Shown here in pieces: positions 1 to 6,310 of a stretch of 8,260 nucleotides of DNA (position 1 is the first letter of the stretch; the number at the start of each line of letters is the position of its first letter). The position numbers and the translations under genes are program-made. Origin of the DNA: an uncultured Desulfarculaceae bacterium (GTDB lineage: Bacteria > Desulfobacterota > Desulfarculia > Desulfarculales > Desulfarculaceae). The notes under the pieces are model-generated. The model had not been told where the DNA came from. It saw only the letters and a list, made by a program, of their open reading frames with translations, and ran no database searches. The DNA lies in NCBI GenBank assembly GCA_937908275.1, contig CALERA010000177.1:1-8260 (forward strand), read 5' to 3'.

Positions 1-326
1 AGGGCGCCACCCAGTCCAAGGAGATGGACGGCTCCTACGACTCCCTGGCCGCCCATGAGTTCCTGCGCCAACTGGACATCACCAACGAGCAGATCCAGCA
101 GATGCTCTTGATGGCCCTCTGGGACATCGACCGCTTCCGGGAGTTCGTCTTCAAGACCAGCTTCCTGGACCGCTTCGAGCTGGAGCCGGAGCTGATCGAG
201 GCCATCAAGACCGACGACGCCGTCCTGCTGGAAATGGGCTATGCCTGGGTGCGCTTCGGCCTGTTCGGCCAGAAGTCGCTGAAGCTCAAGGAGGGCGCCG
301 AGCAGGCCGGAAAGGCCAAGAAATGA
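1..326 (+). CDS. C-terminal part of a YkgJ-like (CxxCxxCC family) protein paralogous to the next gene; 5' end outside window
   Basis: The reading frame is open from base 3 with no stop before the TGA at 324-326, so the gene begins upstream and only about 107 C-terminal residues are visible. The ATG at 24 has no convincing ribosome binding site and is probably internal. The visible part contains no cysteine. It aligns without gaps over about 65 residues with the C-terminal third of the next gene: both share a QM-x-LMA segment, then D-x-x-x-FR-x-F, a [TS]-x-F segment, a conserved acidic D, and a final W-[VL]-RF-x-[LI]-F. This supports tandem duplication. If the family resemblance holds, the cysteine cluster lies in the missing N-terminal part. 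The stop overlaps the next start as ATGA, implying translational coupling. Family function is unknown beyond likely Zn or Fe-S binding. Confidence 0.75.
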   Translation, partial: GATQSKEMDGSYDSLAAHEFLRQLDITNEQIQQMLLMALWDIDRFREFVFKTSFLDRFELEPELIEAIKTDDAVLLEMGYAWVRFGLFGQKSLKLKEGAEQAGKAKK

Positions 327-1090
327 TCCCCGGCCTCAACGACGAGCGCCTGCGGGAGCTGGGCCAGGGCCAGGGCTTCCGCTTCGCCTGCCACCCCGGG
401 GTGCCCTGCTTCAACCAGTGCTGCCGCAAGCTTAGCCTGTGGCTGACCCCCTACGACGCCCTGCGCCTCAAGCGCCGCCTGGGCCTCAGCAGCCAGGAAT
501 TCATCGAGCGCTACGCCAGCGTGGAGACCGGCCAGAACGGCTGGCCCATGCCGATGCTGGCCATGCGCGAGGACGACCCCGAGCGCACCTGCCCCTTTTT
601 GGGCGAGGGCGGCTGCACGGTCTACGAGGACCGGCCCGGGGCCTGCCGCACCTATCCCCTGGGGCGGGCCACCAAGGGCGGCGCCAGCGGCGGCCCCAGC
701 CAGGAGGCCTTCTTCCTGGTGCGCGAGGACCACTGCCAGGGTTTCGCCGAGGGCCGGGAGTGGACCCCCAGCCAGTGGATGCAGGACCAGGGCCTGGAGA
801 CCTACAACCACGTCAACGACCTGTTCCTGCCCATCATCACCCGCCAGGCCCCGGACCCGGACCCGCAGATCATCGCCCGCAAGATGCAGATGTTCCTGAT
901 GGCCTGCTACGACCTGGAGTCCTTCCGCAAGTTCATCGGCGGCACCCGCTTCCGGGAGGTTTTCGCCATCCCGGCCCTGCGCCTGGAGTTGGCCGAGAGC
1001 AACGACCTGGAACTCCTGAAACTGGCCTTCGACTGGCTGCGCTTCGCCATCTTCACCGACAACACCCTGGCCCTGCGGCAGGCTTCCTGA
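323..1090 (+). CDS. YkgJ family cysteine-cluster protein (putative Zn/Fe-S binding)
   Basis: A 255-residue protein of the YkgJ/CxxCxxCC family, thought to bind zinc or an iron-sulfur cluster; no reaction is established. Seen in the sequence: C23 and C29 (in HPGVPCF) followed by C33-C34, then a second cluster C90, C98 and C108 in the typical CPFL...GCTVYEDRPGACRTYPLGR arrangement, plus C138. The FACHPGVPCFNQCC and LTPYDALRLKRRLGLSS stretches are characteristic of the family in sulfate reducers. Residues 185-250 form an extra C-terminal region shared with the preceding gene (FRKF, WLRFAIF). The start ATG overlaps the upstream stop by 4 bases, so translation is probably coupled; no strong Shine-Dalgarno is present. 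No signal peptide or membrane segment is seen, so it is probably cytoplasmic. A bulged hairpin overlaps the stop (1080-1104), and the main terminator follows at 1147-1187. Confidence 0.88.
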   Translation: MIPGLNDERLRELGQGQGFRFACHPGVPCFNQCCRKLSLWLTPYDALRLKRRLGLSSQEFIERYASVETGQNGWPMPMLAMREDDPERTCPFLGEGGCTVYEDRPGACRTYPLGRATKGGASGGPSQEAFFLVREDHCQGFAEGREWTPSQWMQDQGLETYNHVNDLFLPIITRQAPDPDPQIIARKMQMFLMACYDLESFRKFIGGTRFREVFAIPALRLELAESNDLELLKLAFDWLRFAIFTDNTLALRQAS

Positions 1091-1146
1091 GTCGTCGGGA
1101 GCCTCGGGCGGACCACCAATTTTTTTGACACAATTTTTTCGCGCAC

Positions 1147-1200
1147 AAACCGATGGGCGGATGCCAAAAACATCAGCCCATCGGTTTTATTTATTATATT
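1147..1200 (+). terminator. Rho-independent terminator of the YkgJ-like gene pair
   Basis: A perfect 12-bp stem AAACCGATGGGC (1147-1158) pairs with GCCCATCGGTTT (1176-1187). One mismatch inside it is followed by a further 4-bp GATG/CATC stem (1160-1163 with 1171-1174) and a 7-base loop. A T-rich tract TTTTATTTATTATATT follows (1185-1200). It lies 56 bases after the stop of the upstream gene. Two T runs at 1120-1126 and 1134-1139 lie before the stem and may add minor termination. Confidence 0.85.
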
Positions 1201-1466
1201 AGCATGTTATACATAGCAATCTAAGGTTAGACCGTTTTGCGACTAGGAATCCATGGTGGCCCATAAAATTTAACTGTTATTACATCTAGATATCTTCCCG
1301 TTGGTTTTCAGGCATTTATTTCCGCAACCCAGCGTCCCATTTCCATCAATGATTGAGTGATGATAGCAAAATTGACCTGGGTCCCGGCGTGTGATAAATG
1401 TTGCAATCCGTGGGGAGATTCTTCTTTTTCCAGCTATGGTTATCAATACACTCTTGGGGGCGTTTC
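1188..1466 (+). promoter_or_regulatory. AT-rich regulatory region upstream of the chemoreceptor, with candidate promoter and palindrome
   Basis: This non-coding stretch is far richer in A and T than the flanking genes. A candidate sigma-70 promoter is TTGACC (1372-1377) with either TAAATG (1395-1400, 17-base spacer) or GATAAA (1393-1398, 15-base spacer, preceded by TG two bases upstream). Transcription would start near 1405 and leave a leader of about 60 bases. A perfect palindrome TCAATGATTGA (1346-1356) lies 15 bases upstream of the -35 element, where an operator might be. A second AT-rich patch around 1190-1215 (TTATAC at 1206-1211) could hold another promoter. No convincing flagellar sigma-28 or sigma-54 motif was found. 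The assignment rests on consensus likeness only. Confidence 0.4.
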
Positions 1467-3311
1467 ATGCGGCTTAACTTGAGTAAAAAGTTAATCCTGG
1501 GCGGCATCCTGGTGGTGATCGTGCCGTTGCTGGCGGTCTCCGGGATCCTGACCCAGCAGTCGGCCAAGGAGCTCAAGCGGGTTTCCCAGGAAGGAATGGT
1601 CGTTTCTGCCCATGGTCTGGCCCAGTCCGTCGGTAAATACCTGGATGGCATCATTCTTTCCGCCGATGCCCTCAAGGAGACCTCGGAAATCAGAACCATG
1701 GCCACCCTGGCCAGCGGCCGAGGGGTGGATTCGGTGGCTCAGGAACTGGATGAGTTCAACCGCAAGCTGGTCCCGGTGATCAAGGCCCTGGGCAAGGACT
1801 TTTCCGGCCTTTGGCTGGCCACCAGCCAGGGCCGCATCTTCGCCGGGGTCAAGCCCGACGGCGACATCACCAAGTACCGCAGCATGGACATCACCGCCCG
1901 GGACTACTACCAGGAGGTGGTGCGCACCGGCAAGACGGTCATCAGCCAGCCGGTGGCGGCCAAGAGCACCGGCAAGCCGGTGGTGATCATCGCCGCGCCG
2001 GTGACCGAGGGGGGCAAGCTGACCGGGGTGCTGGGTCTGTCGGTGGACCTGGACAGCGTGGTGGATCTGATCAGCAGCAACCGTTTAGGCCAGACCGGTT
2101 ACGCCTACATGATCGACGAGCACGGACTGGTGCTGGCCCACCCCGACGTCAAGTACATCATGAAGACCAACCTGGCTGAACAGCAGGGCATGGCCGAGTT
2201 CATCAAACTGATGACCCAGGGGCACAAGGGCTCGGCCGAGTACAGCTTTGACGGGGTGGACAAGGTGGCCAGCTTCGCCCCGGTGGGAATCCGTGGCTGG
2301 AGCATCGGAGTGGCCATCAACTCCGACGAGCTCTTCGCGCCAGTGGCCGCCATGCGTCTCATCGCCGCGGTGTTGATCTTCCTTTTCCTGGTGCTGGCCA
2401 TAACTGGGGTCTGGTTCCAGGCCCGCTCGGTGACCAAGCCGGTGCTGCGGGTGGTGGATGGCCTGCGGGCCTCCTCCGGCGAGGTCAACCAGGCCGCGCA
2501 GCAGATCGCCCAGGCCAGCGGCCAGTTGGCCTCCGGGGCCAGCCAGCAGGCCAGCAACCTGGAGGAGACCTCGGCCAGCCTGGAGGAACTGGGGGCCATG
2601 ACCCGCCAGAACGCGGAGAACTCCCACCAGGCCGACGCCCTGACCCAGGAGGCCCAGAAGGTGGTGGACCGCGCCAACCAGTCCATGGCGCAGCTCACCT
2701 CCTCCATGGCCGAGATCAGCCAGGCCAGCCAGGAGATCAGCAAGATCATCAAGACCATTGACGAGATCGCCTTCCAGACCAACCTGTTGGCCCTGAACGC
2801 CGCGGTGGAGGCGGCCCGGGCCGGCGAGCACGGGGCCGGCTTCGCGGTGGTGGCCGAGGAGGTCCGCAACCTGGCCCAGCGGGCGGCAGACGCCGCGCGC
2901 AGCACCTCGGGGCTGATCGAAAGCACGGTCCAGCGCATCGCCGCGGGTGGCGATCTGGTGCAGTCGGCCAACCAGGCCTTCCGCCAGGTGGCCGAGGCCA
3001 CCACCAAGGTCACCGGCCTGATCGGCGAGATCGCCGCCGCCAGCGGCGAGCAGGCCCAGGGCCTGGGCATGCTGGGCACCGCCATGCAGGAGATGGACCG
3101 CGTCACCCAGGGCAACGCCGGCAACGCCGAGGAGACCGCCAGCGCCGCCGAGGAGATGAGCGCCCAGGCTCACCAGTTGAACACCTTTGTCAACGACCTG
3201 GTGCTGGTGGTCAACGGCGTGGCCGACGACGGCCAACAGCCCCTCAGTAAAAAGTCCGCGCCCCGCGCCAGGGGCGGTTCCAACCTGCCGATGGTGGTCG
3301 GCCGCTCCTAG
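1467..3311 (+). CDS. Methyl-accepting chemotaxis protein with periplasmic dCache-type sensor
   Basis: A 614-residue transmembrane chemoreceptor that would signal ligand binding to the CheA/CheW kinase complex. Visible order: TM1 about residues 8-28, periplasmic domain about 30-295, TM2 about 296-318, then a cytoplasmic coiled coil. The periplasmic part looks like dCache_1: an RDYY motif at 145-148 and GVLGLSVDLD at 187-196 recall amino-acid-binding members, but the usual downstream Tyr was not found, so the ligand is uncertain. The hairpin tip (about 433-470, FQTNLLALNAAVEAARAGE to VVAEEVRNLA) is canonical. Methylation-like segments lie near 361-375 (SNLEETSASLEEL) and 552-567. Only a short SVTKPVLRVVDGL linker replaces a full HAMP domain. 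There is no NWETF-type CheR-tethering tail. The in-frame ATG at 1398 lacks a ribosome binding site and would put charged and bulky residues before TM1; the ATG at 1467 has GGGGG six bases upstream. No other chemotaxis genes are adjacent. Confidence 0.93.
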   Translation: MRLNLSKKLILGGILVVIVPLLAVSGILTQQSAKELKRVSQEGMVVSAHGLAQSVGKYLDGIILSADALKETSEIRTMATLASGRGVDSVAQELDEFNRKLVPVIKALGKDFSGLWLATSQGRIFAGVKPDGDITKYRSMDITARDYYQEVVRTGKTVISQPVAAKSTGKPVVIIAAPVTEGGKLTGVLGLSVDLDSVVDLISSNRLGQTGYAYMIDEHGLVLAHPDVKYIMKTNLAEQQGMAEFIKLMTQGHKGSAEYSFDGVDKVASFAPVGIRGWSIGVAINSDELFAPVAAMRLIAAVLIFLFLVLAITGVWFQARSVTKPVLRVVDGLRASSGEVNQAAQQIAQASGQLASGASQQASNLEETSASLEELGAMTRQNAENSHQADALTQEAQKVVDRANQSMAQLTSSMAEISQASQEISKIIKTIDEIAFQTNLLALNAAVEAARAGEHGAGFAVVAEEVRNLAQRAADAARSTSGLIESTVQRIAAGGDLVQSANQAFRQVAEATTKVTGLIGEIAAASGEQAQGLGMLGTAMQEMDRVTQGNAGNAEETASAAEEMSAQAHQLNTFVNDLVLVVNGVADDGQQPLSKKSAPRARGGSNLPMVVGRS

Positions 3312-3335
3312 CGGCGCACGGCTCCCAAACAACCC

Positions 3336-3374
3336 GGCCCCGCGAGGCTAAGGCTTCGCGGGGCCGTGATTTTT
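3336..3374 (+). terminator. Rho-independent terminator after the chemoreceptor
   Basis: A 13-bp stem GGCCCCGCGAGGC (3336-3348) pairs with GCTTCGCGGGGCC (3353-3365), with one G-T wobble and a TAAG tetraloop, followed by GTGA and TTTTT (3370-3374). It sits between the convergent chemoreceptor and SEC-C genes. It may also stop transcription arriving on the minus strand, although the T tract on that side is poor. Confidence 0.85.
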
Positions 3375-3391
3375 CGCGCTTGGGGGCGGGA

Positions 3392-4162
3392 TCAGCCCTT
3401 GGTCTGCGACCCCAGGTAGCCCTGGCGGCTCTTGATGCGGGCGTCGATCTCTTCCTGGTTCTCGCGCAGGTAGCGCAGGGCCTTTTCCGCCGCCGCCACC
3501 AGGGGCTCGCGCTCGCCCTTGCCGATCAGCTTGCCGGGCAGCAGGAGCTGGCGGCGGGCCAGGATGGCCACGATCTCGTCCTCGGCGTCCAGCTCCACTC
3601 CCAGGCCCTGGGCCAGCTCCACCAGCAGGTCGCCGAACTCCTGGGGGTGCTCCAACAGCTCCACCGGCAGCTCGGTTTCATAGGCCAGGGCCTGGCCCCG
3701 CCCCGGGGGCAGGCTGGAGCCCTTGATCAGGTCCACGGCGTGGGCCAGTTGGTGCAGCACGGTGGACTCGTCGGCGCTGGGGCTCAGGGCCACGTAGATC
3801 ACCCCCGGCTCCAGGAGCTTGGTCTTCTGGGGGTTGATCAGGACGCCCCCGTCGCCGGCCGGGGTCTTCTCCTGGCCGAAAAGGCCCAGATCCAGGTAGG
3901 CCTGGAGGTCCACCAACTTGACGCTGTAGTTCTTGCCGGCCGGACTGACAATGGCCAGGCCCGCGGCCATGGCCAGGGCCCGGGGGTGCTGGCAGGCCGG
4001 CAGGCCCATGATCAACTGGGCCGCCTCATAGGGGTCCTGGTTGATGCGCTGGGTGGCGACGTCGGCGCTGAGTTCAGCCTCGCGGCCCAGGTGGCATTTC
4101 TTGAACTTCTTGCCGCTGCCGCAGGGACAGGGGGCGTTGCGGTCCAACTTGCTGAGGTCCAT
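3392..4162 (-). CDS. SEC-C motif protein with uncharacterised C-terminal region carrying a degenerate zincin-like HQLAH motif
   Basis: A 256-residue protein. Residues 8-24 are a textbook SEC-C zinc motif (NAPCPCGSGKKFKKCH), with ligands C12, C14, C23 and H24. This module occurs at the end of SecA and on many unrelated proteins as a binding element. Here it is N-terminal. The remaining ~230 residues match nothing I can name. Residues 133-146 read STVLHQLAHAVDLI, which resembles a zincin active site (VLHELAHAxD) with the catalytic Glu replaced by Gln138 (codon CAA). Acidic E162 and E164 in ALAYETEL could correspond to a third metal ligand. This is inference. The C-terminal tail is charged and helical. 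No signal peptide or membrane segment is seen. It lies 99 bases downstream of the zinc-finger gene on the same strand, so the two may be co-transcribed. The start has only a weak GGAAAG upstream. Confidence 0.85.
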   Translation of the reverse strand: MDLSKLDRNAPCPCGSGKKFKKCHLGREAELSADVATQRINQDPYEAAQLIMGLPACQHPRALAMAAGLAIVSPAGKNYSVKLVDLQAYLDLGLFGQEKTPAGDGGVLINPQKTKLLEPGVIYVALSPSADESTVLHQLAHAVDLIKGSSLPPGRGQALAYETELPVELLEHPQEFGDLLVELAQGLGVELDAEDEIVAILARRQLLLPGKLIGKGEREPLVAAAEKALRYLRENQEEIDARIKSRQGYLGSQTKG

Positions 4163-4209
4163 GGTCCAACTTTCCGCAAGGCCCGCCCGGGGAAGGGGAT
4201 GTCCTCCGA

Positions 4210-4250
4210 GGCGAGGTCCTGGGCGCGCTCCGGCCTTCCCAGGCCTCGCC
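4210..4250. repeat. Inverted repeat between zinc-finger and SEC-C genes
   Basis: GGCGAGGTCCTGGG (4210-4223) pairs with CCCAGGCCTCGCC (4238-4250) with one bulged T and a 14-base loop. No T tract follows on either strand, so a simple terminator is unlikely. It may be an mRNA processing or stability hairpin, or chance in GC-rich sequence. Confidence 0.4.
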
Positions 4251-4261
4251 GGGGTGGGCCG

Positions 4262-4531
4262 TTATTCGTTGACGATGGTGTCCTTGCCGGCGTCCGGGGT
4301 GTTCACCGGGAAGGGGCCGATCTGGCCGGTGTTGGGGTCGTAACGGTGGCGATAGCTGGCCTTGACCCCGATGGTCTTGAAGGTGTGGTCCCAGCCGCGC
4401 TGGTAATAGCCGCACTCATCGTTGAAACAGATGTACTGGCAATCGCTGCCCCAGCTATGGGTGGCAGGGGAGACCCACTTGCTCATTTTATGACCGCAGT
4501 GGGGGCAGATGGTCTTGTCCATCTCGGTCAT
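4262..4531 (-). CDS. Small Ogr/Delta-like zinc-finger protein
   Basis: An 89-residue protein with C9 and C12 in CPHCGH, then C31, C35 and C40 in DCQYICFNDECGYY. The layout resembles the Ogr/Delta-like zinc finger first known from phage P2 late-gene activators. Chromosomal homologues in sulfate reducers share the CFNDEC-x-YY-x-RGW core and a K-A-S-Y-R-x-R-x-[DN]-P tail, seen here as VKASYRHRYDPNTG. Whether such chromosomal copies regulate transcription is not known to me. The start is well supported by GGAGG (minus strand of 4538-4542) six bases before the ATG; the in-frame Met4 has no such site. No membrane segment is present. It is the first gene after the hdrB terminator, so it is probably transcribed separately from the redox operon and perhaps together with the SEC-C gene. 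Confidence 0.82.
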   Translation of the reverse strand: MTEMDKTICPHCGHKMSKWVSPATHSWGSDCQYICFNDECGYYQRGWDHTFKTIGVKASYRHRYDPNTGQIGPFPVNTPDAGKDTIVNE

Positions 4532-4537
4532 CTTCTT

Positions 4538-4542
4538 CCTCC
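4538..4542 (-). promoter_or_regulatory. Ribosome binding site of the zinc-finger gene
   Basis: CCTCC on the plus strand gives GGAGG on the coding strand, followed by AAGAAG and the ATG at 4531. It fixes the start of the 89-residue protein at its first Met. Confidence 0.8.
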
Positions 4543-4612
4543 ATCAGGTTCGCGTCGCCCGCGCCGGCCACTTCGGCCGGACTGGTGAAGGCGGCAAACG
4601 CGCTTGGGGAGC

Positions 4613-4676
4613 AGGCATGGTTATAAAGCCTTGCGCCGGAGGACGCAACCCCCGGCGCAAGGCGCGATCCATGCCT
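4613..4676 (-). terminator. Terminator-like nested inverted repeat after hdrB
   Basis: The inner 12-bp stem GCCTTGCGCCGG (4628-4639) pairs perfectly with CCGGCGCAAGGC (4652-4663) around a 12-base loop. An outer 8-bp pair AGGCATGG (4613-4620) with CCATGCCT (4669-4676) encloses it. Reading on the minus strand it begins about 10 bases after the hdrB stop. The inner stem is followed by CTTTATAACC, so the T tract is short. It most likely ends the qmoB-hdrC-hdrB transcript. The outer arm makes the whole structure unusually large for a simple terminator. Confidence 0.65.
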
Positions 4677-4685
4677 AGAAGATAA

Positions 4686-5564
4686 TCACGCCCCCACGGC
4701 CTGCAACGCCGGCCCGGCCGGGACCACCAGGCGGTTCAGGGCCGCGGCGCTGTCCTTGTCCCCGCCAAAGGCCAGGGCCATCAGCTGGGTGACGAAGACC
4801 ACCGGCATGTTCAGGCTGGCGCCGGTGATGGCGTTGACCCGCTGCTGGTAGATCTCCAGGTTCATCTGGCACATGGGGCAGGCGGTGGAGATGATCTGGG
4901 CCCCGCCGGCCGCCGCGCTCTCGATGATGTCCTTCACCAGGTAGGCGCACTTGTCGATCTCGGTCAGGAAGATGCCCGAGCCGCAGCACTTGACCCGCTG
5001 GCCGAAATCCACCACCTCGGCCCCCAGGGCGGCCAGGATGTCGTCCTGGGTGTGGGGGTTCTCGCAGGAGTCGTACTCGCCAAAGGGCCGGGTGGTCTGG
5101 CAGCCGTAGTAGGCGGCCACCTTCACCCCGGTCAGCGGCTTTTTCACCGCGGCCTTGATCTTCTCGACGCCCACGTCGTTGTAGAGCAGGTCCAGCAGGT
5201 GGCGGGCCCGGATCTTGCCCGAATACTTCAGGCCGCCCTCGGCCAGGATCTCGTTGACCTGGTCCAGGAGCTTGGGATTGGTCTGCAGCTCGTGATTGAC
5301 CTTGTTGAGCATGATGTAGCACGAGGAGCAGGGGGCCACGATGTCGTAGCCGCCCTGGGCCTCGGCCAGGGCCAGGTTGCGGGCGTTGAGCACGATGGAC
5401 TGCATCTCGTTGCCGCCGATGTAGGCGATGGAGGCCCCGCAGCAGTTCCAGTCCTCGATCTCGTGGAAGTCGATCCCCAGCCCCTTGGCCACGGCCTCGG
5501 TGCTGATCATGTAGTGGACGCCGCCACCCTCCAGCGAGCAGCCATAGTAGAGGAAGTAGTCCAT
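4686..5564 (-). CDS. hdrB: HdrB-like heterodisulfide reductase subunit B (two CCG domains)
   Basis: A 292-residue soluble HdrB-type protein. In methanogens HdrB holds the two noncubane [4Fe-4S] clusters that reduce CoM-S-S-CoB; in bacteria the natural disulfide or thiol substrate is generally unknown. Both CCG cysteine signatures are complete: C9, C41-C42, C79 and C82 in the N-terminal half (YYGCS, NCCGAS, CSSC), and C155, C193-C194, C229 and C232 in the C-terminal half (YYGCQ, KCCGSG, CPMC). All ten expected ligands are therefore present. There are no membrane segments. The ATG at 5564 was chosen because AAGGAGG lies six bases upstream and MDYFLYYGCS matches the family start; the frame extends to 5630 but would add an Arg-rich tail. 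It starts one base after the hdrC stop, so the two are clearly co-transcribed. It most likely docks on HdrC and takes electrons through it from the QmoB-like protein. Confidence 0.93.
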   Translation of the reverse strand: MDYFLYYGCSLEGGGVHYMISTEAVAKGLGIDFHEIEDWNCCGASIAYIGGNEMQSIVLNARNLALAEAQGGYDIVAPCSSCYIMLNKVNHELQTNPKLLDQVNEILAEGGLKYSGKIRARHLLDLLYNDVGVEKIKAAVKKPLTGVKVAAYYGCQTTRPFGEYDSCENPHTQDDILAALGAEVVDFGQRVKCCGSGIFLTEIDKCAYLVKDIIESAAAGGAQIISTACPMCQMNLEIYQQRVNAITGASLNMPVVFVTQLMALAFGGDKDSAAALNRLVVPAGPALQAVGA

Positions 5565-5565
5565 G

Positions 5566-6171
5566 CTACGCCTCCTTCGCCGCGTCGATGGCCGCGGCCT
5601 TGTCCAGCATGCGCTGAAGCTGTTTGACACCCTTGATCTTGTGCACCCCGGGGATGAAGATGTTGGGCGGGATGAACATCTTGGGCTTCATGCGCTTGGC
5701 CTTCATCAGGGCCAGGCCGATGTCCAACATGCCCAGGCTCTTCTTGAGCCCGGCCACCAGGCCGTCCTGCAGACAGTACTTGATCGGCACCACCGACTCG
5801 TCCACCCGGCCGGTGTCGTAGATGCCCTCCCAGAAGGCCTTGCCGAACTTGGCGGTCTCGGCCCGGGGCACGATGCCCTGGGACAGGGCGTAGTGGGCCA
5901 GGCCGTGCATCACGTCGATGATCGGCACGCCGCGCGGGCAACGCACCTTGCAGGCGTAGCAGGAGGTGCAGAGCATGATGTCGGGATTGTTGAGCACCTC
6001 GTCCCTGCGCCCGGCGCGGATCAGCGACCAGATCTGGCGCGGACCATATTTCATCTCGCCGCGCAGGGGGCAGGTGGCGCCACAGACGCCGCACTGCATG
6101 CAGACCTTGATCTCGGCGCCCGAGTCTACTTTCTCGTAAACCTCATTGGCGAAGGTCTGGTTGTAGTCCAT
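5566..6171 (-). CDS. hdrC: HdrC-like heterodisulfide reductase subunit C (2x[4Fe-4S])
   Basis: A 201-residue electron-transfer subunit with two ferredoxin-type clusters: C24, C27, C30 and C34 (CMQCGVCGATCP), then C68, C71, C74 and C78 (CTSCYACKVRCP). The PRGVPIIDVMHGL stretch after the second cluster is typical of HdrC and of the N-terminal part of QmoC. No hydrophobic segment long enough to span a membrane follows, so this is a free HdrC and not QmoC, whose C-terminal half is a cytochrome-b-like membrane domain. The ATG at 6171 is preferred to the in-frame GTG at 6183 because GAGGGAG lies just upstream of the ATG while nothing precedes the GTG. It is followed after one base by hdrB and preceded by a 215-base spacer after qmoB. 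It probably passes electrons between the QmoB-like flavoprotein and the noncubane clusters of HdrB. Confidence 0.93.
   Translation of the reverse strand: MDYNQTFANEVYEKVDSGAEIKVCMQCGVCGATCPLRGEMKYGPRQIWSLIRAGRRDEVLNNPDIMLCTSCYACKVRCPRGVPIIDVMHGLAHYALSQGIVPRAETAKFGKAFWEGIYDTGRVDESVVPIKYCLQDGLVAGLKKSLGMLDIGLALMKAKRMKPKMFIPPNIFIPGVHKIKGVKQLQRMLDKAAAIDAAKEA
5571..5577 (-). promoter_or_regulatory. Ribosome binding site of hdrB
   Basis: CCTCCTT on the plus strand reads AAGGAGG on the coding strand, six bases before the ATG at 5564 and inside the last codons of hdrC. This fixes the hdrB start and rules out the longer upstream frame. Confidence 0.85.
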
Positions 6172-6174
6172 TGG

Positions 6175-6181
6175 CTCCCTC
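6175..6181 (-). promoter_or_regulatory. Ribosome binding site of hdrC
   Basis: The coding strand reads GAGGGAG at 6181-6175, then CCA and the ATG at 6171; the GAGG core is six bases from the start. It favours ATG over the GTG at 6183. Confidence 0.6.
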
Positions 6182-6278
6182 ACTCTACTGGTGGGTGTTG
6201 TCGCGGCCGTTGCGGGCCGACCGGTGGTCGACTAACACCGGCACAAGGCTGCCGGACCTGTCTGTTTTCCGGTCCCGG

Positions 6279-6310
6279 TCCATTGGTCGGGCCCGGCCTC
6301 GACCAATGGA
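6279..6310. repeat. Strong inverted repeat in the qmoB-hdrC spacer
   Basis: TCCATTGGTCG (6279-6289) pairs perfectly with CGACCAATGGA (6300-6310) around a 10-base GC-rich loop. No T tract follows on either strand. It could be a protein-binding operator for hdrCB, an RNA stability or processing hairpin, or part of a two-hairpin attenuator together with 6347-6376. Confidence 0.6.

Noticed and set aside
1117..1139. Direct repeat CAATTTTTT with a 14-base period
   Set aside because: It consists of two short T runs next to a terminator; there are too few copies to be a repeat array or CRISPR.
1398..1466. Upstream in-frame ATG adding 23 residues to the chemoreceptor
   Set aside because: No ribosome binding site precedes it, the added residues place an extra aromatic-rich stretch before TM1, and it overlaps the candidate -10 element. 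The ATG at 1467 gives a normal receptor N terminus.
2085..3332. Long open frames on the minus strand under the chemoreceptor
   Set aside because: The translations are Gly/Ala/His/Leu-rich with no domain; they are antisense shadows produced by high GC at third codon positions.
3380..4588. 402-residue plus-strand open frame over the SEC-C and zinc-finger genes
   Set aside because: Composition is biased to Ala/Gly/Leu/Gln with no motif, and it lies opposite two genes with clear zinc motifs.
5565..5630. Longer hdrB start at 5630
   Set aside because: It would add an Arg/Pro-rich tail encoded inside hdrC, while AAGGAGG at 5571-5577 and the family-typical start support 5564.
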